Assembly: GCA_020054175.1 (NCBI GenBank)
Contig: JAGVLR010000224.1
Coordinates: 1-6,735, forward strand
Length of the DNA: 6,735 bases
Direction of reading: 5' to 3'
From: Candidatus Dadabacteria bacterium
GTDB taxonomy: Bacteria; Desulfobacterota_D; UBA1144; Nemesobacterales; UBA2774
Part shown: positions 1-4,195 of the stretch, in pieces
Position numbering within the stretch: the stretch's first letter is position 1
Layout of the letters: each line of letters begins with the position of its first letter
Position numbers and translations under genes: made by a program
The notes under the pieces: model-generated
What the model was told of the DNA's origin: nothing
The model's input: only the letters and a program-made list of their open reading frames with translations
Database searches by the model: none

Positions 1-630
1 CTCGTAACCGCGGGGGCGACGAGGGAGCACCTGGACCCCGTGAGATTCATATCGAACCCTTCGAGCGGGAAAATGGGATACGCCCTCGCGAGGGAGGCGC
101 GCCTCCGGGGAGCGGAGGTCGTGCTGATCTCGGGAAAGAGCCCGCTTGCGCCGCCGAGAGGGGTAACCTTCGTCGGCGTCGAGAGCGCGGACGACATGTA
201 CGCCGCCGTCATGAAGCATCTCGACTGGTCGACTATCATAATCAAGGCGGCCGCAGTCGGTGATTACGCACCCGTGTCGAAGGCGGATTAGAAGCTCAAG
301 AAAACAAAAGTGGAGCTAAACCTCTCGCTCAGGCGGACGAAGGACATATTAAAGGAGATCGGCGAGAAGAAAAAGCGGCAGGTCGTCGTCGGATTCGCCG
401 CAGAGACAGAGGACGTCATGACGAATGCGGCCGCAAAGCTAAAGACGAAGAACGCCGACATGATCGTTGCGAACGATGTAAGCGCGCCCGGCGCGGGCTT
501 CGAGACCGATACGAACGAAGTACACCTGATCTACGCTTCGGGAAAGAGAGAGGAACTCCCTCTCGCGCCGAAGACCGAAATCGCCAAAATCATCATCGAC
601 AGGATTTCGGGGCTCGGGAAATCTAGTTGA
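1..630 (+). CDS. coaBC: CoaBC, C-terminal phosphopantothenate-cysteine ligase (CoaB) part; 5' truncated and interrupted by an in-frame TAG
   Basis: CoaBC makes 4'-phosphopantetheine for coenzyme A in the cytoplasm; the CoaB half joins 4'-phosphopantothenate to cysteine using CTP. The frame is open from base 1, so the CoaC flavoprotein half lies outside the window. Visible CoaB signatures, counting codons from base 1, are the opening LVTAGATRE with DPVRFISN (codons 1-19), SSGKMG (21-26), AAAVGDYAP, the KLKK lysine motif directly after the stop, VVGFAAET, and KNADMIVAND. Codon 97 (bases 289-291) is TAG, lying between KAD and KLKK, where relatives have Gln or Glu. The same frame then runs on to TGA at 628-630 with full conservation, so this is one gene and not two. 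A GTG at 310 could start a shorter product, but it would lack the nucleotide-binding N-terminus. One base change from CAG or GAG explains the stop. The 3' end overlaps the convergent response-regulator gene by 8 bp. The family call is secure; whether the lesion is real is not. Confidence 0.93.
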
Positions 631-1000
631 TACTGAAAGACTTCAGTATAAGATTCAGCTTGTGCGCTATGTCTTCAACGGAGCTGTCTTTCGTTATATA
701 ACCGACCGCGCCCATTTCGAGACATTTCGTTATCTTCTTCATCTCGGATAGCGCAGTGAGCATCACGACCGGTATCTTCCTGTGCTGTTCATCGTTCTTG
801 AGTATCCTGAGCAGCTCCACACCGTTGTAGTTGGGCATAACGATGTCGAGCACTATGATGTCCGGCTGAAACTCGGGGAGTTTTAGGAGTGCATCCTCAC
901 CGTCGATGGCTGTTTCGACGGTGTAATTTCTCGAGCTCAGGATTCGGGTGTAGAGGTTCCGCAGGGATTCTTCATCTTCTATAAGGAGCACCTTGGCCAT
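623..1000 (-). CDS. CheY-like single-domain response regulator
   Basis: This 125-residue protein is a stand-alone receiver domain with no output domain. A partner histidine kinase would phosphorylate it, and it would signal through protein contacts in the cytoplasm. All receiver landmarks are present: acidic pair E8-D9 near the N-terminus, phosphoacceptor D52 in IIVLDIVMP, the Thr switch T82 in VVMLTA, aromatic Y101 and invariant K104 in GYITKD. The length matches a full receiver fold of about 120 residues. The ATG is chosen because GAGGG (minus strand, 1007-1011) sits 6 bases upstream and the protein opens with the canonical KVLLIEDE strand. It ends in TAG and overlaps the end of coaBC by 8 bp in convergent orientation. 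No histidine kinase is in the window, so its pathway is unknown. The upstream region contains paired ACCGGT boxes that may be regulatory. Confidence 0.95.
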   Translation of the reverse strand: MAKVLLIEDEESLRNLYTRILSSRNYTVETAIDGEDALLKLPEFQPDIIVLDIVMPNYNGVELLRILKNDEQHRKIPVVMLTALSEMKKITKCLEMGAVGYITKDSSVEDIAHKLNLILKSFSIN

Positions 1001-1006
1001 TCAGTT

Positions 1007-1011
1007 CCCTC
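1007..1011 (-). promoter_or_regulatory. Ribosome binding site of the response regulator
   Basis: GAGGG on the minus strand lies 6 bases upstream of the ATG at 1000 and fixes that start. Confidence 0.6.
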
Positions 1012-1056
1012 GTTAAAGCGCACGGGCTGGAGAATCTACCGGCGCTCATGCATACT

Positions 1057-1090
1057 TAACCGGTGTATTTAACTATATATTTACCGGTTA
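1057..1090. promoter_or_regulatory. Paired ACCGGT inverted repeat upstream of the response regulator, possible operator
   Basis: TAACCGGT (1057-1064) and ACCGGTTA (1083-1090) are perfect 8-bp inverted arms separated by 18 AT-rich bases. Each arm also contains the self-complementary ACCGGT. They lie 57-90 bp upstream of the response-regulator start codon and just downstream of a minus-strand TATAAT (1099-1104). If that hexamer is the -10 box, the boxes fall at the start of the transcript or within the early transcribed region. The arrangement suggests a dimeric protein binding two sites on one DNA segment, but no cognate regulator can be named from the sequence. Confidence 0.4.
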
Positions 1091-1098
1091 CCTCAAGA

Positions 1099-1104
1099 AT
1101 TATA
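1099..1104 (-). promoter_or_regulatory. Candidate -10 box for the response regulator
   Basis: A perfect TATAAT hexamer reads on the minus strand about 100 bp upstream of the response-regulator ATG, inside an AT-rich stretch. No convincing -35 box is found at the normal spacing; the best is TCACAA at 17 bp. It may need an activator, or it may be a chance match. Confidence 0.3.
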
Positions 1105-1187
1105 CAGCTTAAAAAAAATATTTGTGAGTATTTGATAACTAGTGATAAGAAATTTTCCAGCGGAAGGGATTGGAATGAAACAAGTCT

Positions 1188-1222
1188 ACCTTAAGGGATA
1201 ACGGCCTGTTATCCCTTAAGGT
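1188..1222. repeat. Perfect 15-bp inverted repeat (hairpin), intergenic
   Basis: The arm ACCTTAAGGGATAAC (1188-1202) is followed by loop GGCCT and the exact reverse complement (1208-1222). There are no mismatches in the stem. It lies 61 bp beyond the stop of the HU gene, so on the minus strand it could end HU transcription. Neither side has the T-run of an intrinsic terminator, which argues against a standard one. Two more palindromes follow at once: AGGTTAACCT (1219-1228, sharing bases with the right arm) and AGATAATTATCT (1241-1252). Alternatives are a dispersed palindromic repeat, a protein-binding site or an RNA processing hairpin. Confidence 0.75.
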
Positions 1223-1240
1223 TAACCTGATATCCGAATG

Positions 1241-1252
1241 AGATAATTATCT
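1241..1252. repeat. Perfect 12-bp palindrome AGATAATTATCT
   Basis: This self-complementary 12-mer lies between the 15-bp hairpin and the stop codon of the HU gene. Its AT-rich character is compatible with a protein-binding site rather than a stable RNA stem. Its function is unknown. Confidence 0.4.
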
Positions 1253-1283
1253 GGTACTACCCGGAGTCTGGAGTTGGCTGTTA

Positions 1284-1577
1284 CTAACCTAAAACTGCAT
1301 CCTTGCAGGCCTTGGCTACTCTGAACTTTACGACCTTCTTCGCCGGTATCTTTATCTCTTCGCCGGTAGCGGGGTTTCTGCCGATTCTCGCCTTTCTGTT
1401 GTCGAGAACGAGTTTGCCTATTCCGGGAATCGTGAATTGCTTATTCTTCTTGGCTTCCTTATAAGCAACCGCAGCCAGCTCGTCCAGAATTTCACCGGCG
1501 ACCTTTTTGGTTAAACCAGCCAGCTCTGCAATGTGATTTGCCAACTGAGACTTGGTCATGGGCTTCTTCTCTGCCAT
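1284..1577 (-). CDS. HU-family DNA-binding protein
   Basis: This 97-residue protein is a histone-like nucleoid protein that binds and bends DNA as a dimer. The N-terminal helical body spans about residues 7-45, beginning TKSQLANHIAE. The FTIPGIGKL strand region is at 48-56, followed by the DNA-gripping arm with the family signature RNPATGE at 67-73 and the closing VVKFRVAKACKDAV helix. Length and motif order match full-length HU/IHF family members. The first six residues (AEKKP) form a short extra N-terminal tail. The ATG is supported by AAAGGAG (minus strand, 1584-1590) 6 bases upstream. The gene ends in tandem stops TAG-TAA. It appears to be a single-gene transcript with a promoter at 1610-1638. 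Whether it is HU or an IHF-like subunit cannot be settled from sequence alone. Confidence 0.96.
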   Translation of the reverse strand: MAEKKPMTKSQLANHIAELAGLTKKVAGEILDELAAVAYKEAKKNKQFTIPGIGKLVLDNRKARIGRNPATGEEIKIPAKKVVKFRVAKACKDAVLG

Positions 1578-1583
1578 CTCCCT

Positions 1584-1590
1584 CTCCTTT
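1584..1590 (-). promoter_or_regulatory. Ribosome binding site of the HU gene
   Basis: AAAGGAG on the minus strand lies 6 bases before the ATG, a strong and well-spaced Shine-Dalgarno site. Confidence 0.7.
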
Positions 1591-1609
1591 AAAGTGAGTA
1601 TTTGCGTGA

Positions 1610-1638
1610 ATACTACAGAAATGCACTGTAAAAATCAA
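1610..1638 (-). promoter_or_regulatory. Sigma-70-type promoter of the HU gene
   Basis: On the minus strand, TTGATT (1633-1638) and TAGTAT (1610-1615) are separated by exactly 17 bp. Each hexamer matches consensus at four of six positions. The predicted start near 1603 leaves a leader of about 26 nt that includes the Shine-Dalgarno site. The leader begins at an 11-mer, CAAATACTCAC, that is also found upstream of the response regulator. Confidence 0.55.
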
Positions 1639-1704
1639 TACAAAAGTGAAAAATGCGCATATCGAGCCGGGTGGTCGTGACGCGGTGATTAAAGGCTGAA
1701 ACGG

Positions 1705-1775
1705 GAATCGGAGCGATTCGGAAGAGCGCGGGTGTGGGGGCATGGAGCGGTCAGCTTCTCCATGCCCTTCACCCG
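1705..1775. terminator. Tandem hairpins downstream of pirin, possible terminator without T-run
   Basis: Reading the minus strand after the pirin stop at 1807, the first hairpin has a 6-bp outer stem (CACCCG side 1770-1775, CGGGTG side 1729-1734). After a small internal loop there is a perfect 10-bp inner stem (GGGCATGGAG, 1738-1747, with CTCCATGCCC, 1758-1767). A second small hairpin, GAATCG-GAG-CGATTC, lies at 1705-1719. No T-run follows in either direction, so if this ends transcription it is not a canonical intrinsic terminator. It may instead protect the 3' end of the pirin mRNA. Confidence 0.45.
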
Positions 1776-1806
1776 GAACATAAGTCATGAAGACAAAATT
1801 CGCACG

Positions 1807-2665
1807 TTAAAATTTGCCCGTTCTGTAATCGTCGATCGCGCGGCGAATCTCCTCGGGCGTATTCATGACGAATGGACCCTGCCCCGCTATAGGCTCATCT
1901 ATGGGCTCTCCGCTCAGGATGAGGAGCGTCGAGTCCTCCGCGCTTTCTATGGTTACGGCATCCCCCTCCTGCGTAAAGAAAGCGAGCTCCCTCTCCCTGA
2001 TCTCTTCCGCGCCGTTCACGAGAACGCCGCCCTTGAGAACGAGAATGGATGCATTGAAGCCCTCGGGGAGCGCGAAGTCGATCTTCTTTCCGCCCCTGAG
2101 CCTGGCGTCCCACACGTTCACCGGCGTGAAAGTCCGCGCCGCGCCGCGCGTGCCGTCATATTCGCCCGCTATGACCCGCACCTCCCCCGCACCGTTATCA
2201 AGCGCCGCCACGGGGATATTCCTGTCGAGTATCTCCTGGTAGCGGGGCTCGGCCATCTTGTGCTTCGCGGGCAGATTGACCCACAGCTGAATCATCTCGA
2301 GCGTCCCTCCCCTCCGGCTGAATTCGCGCCCGTGCTTCTCGACGTGCAGTATTCCGCGCCCGGCCGTCATCCACTGAACATCCCCCGGGCCTATCTTGCC
2401 CGAGTGTCCGGCGTTATCGCCATGCTCGACCTCTCCCTGGTAGACGATCGTCACAGTCTCGAATCCCCGGTGCGGATGACGCTCCACGCCGCGCGGGGAG
2501 TCCGACGGCTCGAACTCCGCCGGGCCCGCGTAGTCGAGAAGAAGGAACGGGCTGATGTCGGCGCCCATATTGTGATATGAAAACATGGTGCTCACTGGAA
2601 AACCGTCCCCGACCCAGTGTCGCCCCCGTATCGTGGGAAATGCGCGTTATGTTCTTCACTGTCAT
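1807..2665 (-). CDS. Pirin family protein, with a +1 frameshift near the N-terminus
   Basis: Pirins are bicupin metal proteins; some have quercetinase activity or redox-linked regulatory roles. The reading frame from 2595 down to the TAA at 1807 carries the pirin signature. Numbered in the repaired protein, the metal-ligand residues are H63 and H65 in HPHRGFET and H107 and E109 in GRGILHVE; IGPGDVQWMTAG lies between them. The N-terminus lies in another frame starting at ATG 2663-2665 (MTVKNITRISHDTG), which has a perfect GGAGGT Shine-Dalgarno site 5 bases upstream. Removing one base from the five-C run at 2623-2627 (plus strand) joins the two parts through HWVGDGFPV, the expected pirin sequence. 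The repaired protein has 285 residues, a normal length. As written, translation from the true start would leave the pirin frame after about 14 residues; a GTG at 2595 could start a version lacking 23 residues. Pirin is divergent from an HxlR regulator, its likely controller. Confidence 0.93.
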
Positions 2666-2670
2666 TACAG

Positions 2671-2676
2671 ACCTCC
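2671..2676 (-). promoter_or_regulatory. Ribosome binding site that fixes the pirin start
   Basis: GGAGGT on the minus strand lies 5 bases before ATG 2665. It is far stronger than anything before the GTG at 2595, so the intended start is 2665. This is a main reason for calling a frameshift rather than a short pirin. Confidence 0.75.
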
Positions 2677-2681
2677 GTAAT

Positions 2682-2695
2682 ATTTTTTGAAAAAT
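2682..2695. promoter_or_regulatory. AT-rich 14-bp palindrome between pirin and HxlR, possible operator
   Basis: ATTTTT-TG-AAAAAT is a perfect inverted repeat with 6-bp arms. It lies 17 bp upstream of the pirin ATG, within the divergent pirin/HxlR control region. A dimeric winged-helix regulator could bind here and control one or both genes. The composition is simple, so a chance match is possible. Confidence 0.3.
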
Positions 2696-2726
2696 CGCCC
2701 ATTTAACGCTTTACTTCGGGCAGTCT

Positions 2727-2735
2727 TGTGATAAT
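2727..2735 (+). promoter_or_regulatory. Extended -10 promoter of the HxlR gene
   Basis: TGTGATAAT is an extended -10 element (TG-N-GATAAT) on the plus strand. No -35 box lies at 16-18 bp, which is common for extended -10 promoters. Transcription would start near 2742, giving a leader of about 63 nt before the preferred ATG at 2805. It would also make the upstream ATG at 2742 unlikely to be used. Confidence 0.4.
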
Positions 2736-2789
2736 TTAAGCATGTACAAACCTTTTGCAAGTACGGGCATTCAGGATACCGCCCCACTG

Positions 2790-2795
2790 AAGGAG
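2790..2795 (+). promoter_or_regulatory. Ribosome binding site that decides the HxlR start
   Basis: AAGGAG sits 9 bases before ATG 2805, whereas ATG 2742 has no Shine-Dalgarno sequence. Confidence 0.6.
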
Positions 2796-2804
2796 AAACG
2801 GGAT

Positions 2805-3170
2805 ATGGCGAAGAAGTACCTTTTCTGCCCGGTCGAGATAACTCTCGACGTAATCGCGGGGAGGTGGAAGGTGATGATCATCTATTACCTCTTGGAAGGA
2901 AAGAAGAGATTTAACCAGCTTCAAAGGGAGCTCCGGGGTATCTCGCACCGCACCCTTGCCAAGCAGCTCCGCGAGATGGAAAGTCAGGGGATAGTCATCC
3001 GCGAGGACTACGGCGAGATACCGCCCCGTGTGGAATACAGTCTCTCCCCGCTTGGCCTCTCGCTCAAGGACATTCTTCTCGAAATGCACGCATGGGGAGA
3101 GAAGTACGGGAGCAGGATGCAGCTCGGCGCAACCGGAACCGGCTCAGAGGAAGGCTCCTCAAGTAAATGA
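2805..3170 (+). CDS. HxlR-family winged-helix transcriptional regulator
   Basis: This 121-residue DNA-binding protein probably controls the divergent pirin gene and itself. The HxlR signature runs in order: C8-P9-V-E near the N-terminus, D15-VIAGRWK (15-22), FNQLQREL (36-43), GISHRTLAKQLREMESQGIV (45-64, with the recognition helix), and the wing with DYGEIPPRVEYSLS (68-81). It closes with a dimerisation helix, LKDILLEMHAWGEKYG. The last 15 or so residues are a low-complexity Gly/Ser/Thr tail. C8 matches the conserved N-terminal Cys that senses electrophiles or oxidants in relatives such as YodB and HypR, so redox control is plausible but inferred. ATG 2805 is preferred for its AAGGAG and usual family length; an in-frame ATG at 2742 would add 21 residues of unlike composition. 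The stop lies 23 bp from the convergent membrane protein gene. Confidence 0.94.
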   Translation: MAKKYLFCPVEITLDVIAGRWKVMIIYYLLEGKKRFNQLQRELRGISHRTLAKQLREMESQGIVIREDYGEIPPRVEYSLSPLGLSLKDILLEMHAWGEKYGSRMQLGATGTGSEEGSSSK

Positions 3171-3193
3171 TCGAGAGGCCGGTGCGGTAACGT

Positions 3194-3751
3194 TCAGACC
3201 TTGCGCTTCCACCAGAAAACTATCAGGAAAATTGCGACGGCGATGGGGATGATAATCATCCAGATGAACTGCTCTACGAATGCCGCCCCTGCGACGCATG
3301 CGCCAAGCAAAATGCCGACCAGCATGAACCGCCAGTCGAGGTGAACGCCTGCCAGGAACGTCGTAAGGGCGAGGGCCAGTAGGCAGAGTATCCCTAGCTG
3401 GTTGTTCGTTATCCGCCCCGCCGGATCGTAAAGGAGATATATAAGCACTATAGCCGCGAAAAGGCCTGCCCAGTGAAGAATCTGGACGCGGATAATCCTC
3501 GATACGCCCTCCCCTCTCCTTCTGGCCTTCGACCAGCCGATAAAGAGGCTTACCAGGCCGAAGACAGGCGCCATGCCCGCCCAGTACCAGAAGCTTTTTA
3601 CTGGCTCGAAGTTGGTGACGCCTATGCCTATGGCAGAGAGCGCGATTAGGGTGATGAGGATGGCCTCGTCTGTCCCGAGGCTCTTCGCGAAGCTGTCGCG
3701 GGGGGGCCTGTAATCCGGGGTTTCGCCTGTGTAAGAAGTTTCTTCGTTCAT
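3194..3751 (-). CDS. Uncharacterised six-helix integral membrane protein
   Basis: I do not recognise a named family. From ATG 3751 the protein has 185 residues; an in-frame GTG at 3760 would add MSE. The first 28 or so residues are polar and probably cytoplasmic. About six hydrophobic segments follow (numbered from the GTG form): 33-50, 57-76, 94-111, 122-140, 145-163 and 165-184, ending in the positive tail WWKRKV. A short basic loop, SKARRRGEG, lies after helix 2, which favours a cytoplasmic loop there. No catalytic or transporter motif is evident. ATG 3751 is chosen because its start region closely resembles that of the neighbouring small membrane protein gene (CGAAATGARCGAAGAAA, 16 of 17 bases). 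The gene ends in TGA, 23 bp from the HxlR gene end. The sequence is ordinary coding DNA without disruptions. Confidence 0.85.
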   Translation of the reverse strand: MNEETSYTGETPDYRPPRDSFAKSLGTDEAILITLIALSAIGIGVTNFEPVKSFWYWAGMAPVFGLVSLFIGWSKARRRGEGVSRIIRVQILHWAGLFAAIVLIYLLYDPAGRITNNQLGILCLLALALTTFLAGVHLDWRFMLVGILLGACVAGAAFVEQFIWMIIIPIAVAIFLIVFWWKRKV

Positions 3752-3768
3752 TTCGCTCACTCAAACCC

Positions 3769-3796
3769 ATTATATCACCTGAACGGCTGCGGACAA
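3769..3796 (-). promoter_or_regulatory. Sigma-70-type promoter of the six-helix membrane protein gene
   Basis: On the minus strand a perfect TATAAT (3769-3774) is preceded at 16 bp by TTGTCC (3791-3796), which matches the -35 consensus at four of six positions. Transcription would begin near 3762. That leaves only about 11 nt before ATG 3751, or almost no leader for the GTG at 3760. Confidence 0.5.
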
Positions 3797-3871
3797 AACT
3801 ATAGCCGGAGAAATTGTGTAGACGTGCAGAGATGTAAGGAACCGCAGATTGCAAAAAACCGGACGGAACAT

Positions 3872-3911
3872 GCCGGAAACGCGGTATAAGCTTCCGCGCC
3901 GGCTCGTTTTT
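3872..3911. terminator. GC-rich hairpin flanked by T-runs, probable terminator of the small membrane protein gene
   Basis: GCCGG (3872-3876), a three-A bulge, and CGCGG (3880-3884) pair with CCGCG-CCGGC (3894-3903) around a 9-base loop. On the plus strand TTTTT (3907-3911) begins 3 bases after the stem. On the minus strand a T6 run (complement of 3853-3858) begins 13 bases after it. The only gene transcribed into this site is the minus-strand small membrane protein gene ending at 3940. The better-placed T-run, however, serves plus-strand transcription, so it may act in both directions. Confidence 0.5.
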
Positions 3912-3939
3912 CAGTGATTATTCCGGGTTACCCTGGGGA

Positions 3940-4086
3940 TTAGAAAGAAGGGTTGATGAACGTGAAGTAAACGCCGCCGATAAAGAGAAGGATTGTCATA
4001 ATTATGAGCGCCGTGGCCGCAAGTATAAAAAGCCCCTCGTAATTGTTCACAGTGCGTGCCTTCGTGGAATTCCTTTCTTCGCTCAT
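3940..4086 (-). CDS. 48-residue single-helix membrane protein
   Basis: The product begins MSEERNSTKARTVNNYEG and continues with one hydrophobic helix, about residues 19-42 (LFILAATALIIM, TILLFIGGVYF), ending TFINPSF. I recognise no family. A polar N-terminus with positive residues before a single helix suggests a small inner-membrane protein with its N-terminus in the cytoplasm. Three things support a real gene: a promoter with a perfect TTGACA box and a leader of about 27 nt; a purine-rich AGGGAG upstream of the ATG; and a terminator-like hairpin 37 bp after the TAA. Its start region resembles that of the downstream six-helix protein gene on the same strand, hinting at shared origin or translational control. 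It is divergent from the ArsA-type ATPase gene. Short length and lack of homology leave some doubt. Confidence 0.7.
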   Translation of the reverse strand: MSEERNSTKARTVNNYEGLFILAATALIIMTILLFIGGVYFTFINPSF

Positions 4087-4119
4087 TTCGGCCTGCTCCC
4101 TCTATCTTGATTCACGTAT

Positions 4120-4147
4120 ATATTATGCTTTCAGAAACTCATGTCAA
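4120..4147 (-). promoter_or_regulatory. Sigma-70-type promoter of the 48-residue membrane protein gene
   Basis: On the minus strand a perfect -35 box TTGACA (4142-4147) is followed after 16 bp by TAATAT (4120-4125), four of six matches to the -10 consensus. The predicted transcript starts near 4113 and carries a leader of about 27 nt to the ATG at 4086. The site lies within the 109-bp gap shared with the divergent ArsA-type gene. Confidence 0.55.
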
Positions 4148-4183
4148 GACGGCGTCGGGTAGTATTAATAGGCAAAATTCTGC

Positions 4184-4189
4184 AAAGGA
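4184..4189 (+). promoter_or_regulatory. Ribosome binding site of the ArsA-type ATPase gene
   Basis: AAAGGA lies 6 bases before ATG 4196, which is also where the family's N-terminal strand and P-loop begin. Confidence 0.6.
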
Positions 4190-4195
4190 CTCGAT

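Noticed and set aside
289..291. Reassignment of TAG to an amino acid, including pyrrolysine
   Set aside because: TAG also ends the HU gene (followed directly by TAA) and the response regulator at normal family lengths, and no CoaB member has pyrrolysine there. A local error or mutation is simpler.
310..630. Independent gene starting at GTG 310
   Set aside because: It is the same frame and domain as the upstream CoaB part, with no Shine-Dalgarno site; the product would lack the N-terminal half of the fold.
1191..1208. Resemblance of AAGGGATAAC in the hairpin to a homing endonuclease (I-SceI) site
   Set aside because: Only about ten bases match, the other half differs, and no endonuclease or intron is near.
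1732..2580. 282-codon plus-strand open frame opposite pirin
   Set aside because: It is antisense to a clear pirin gene, has no recognisable motifs, is rich in Arg, Pro and Leu as expected of a complementary-strand shadow, and has no Shine-Dalgarno site.
2742..2804. HxlR N-terminal extension from ATG 2742
   Set aside because: There is no ribosome binding site, the ATG falls at the predicted transcription start, and the added residues do not resemble the family.
3159..3854. 231-codon minus-strand open frame over the six-helix protein gene
   Set aside because: It overlaps the membrane protein in another frame, is Arg/Pro rich with no hydrophobic pattern or motif, and looks like a shadow despite an AGGTGA upstream of an internal ATG.
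4160..4168. TAGTAT/TATTAA as the -10 box of the ArsA-type gene
   Set aside because: No plausible -35 box at 16-18 bp and no extended -10 TG; evidence too weak to list.
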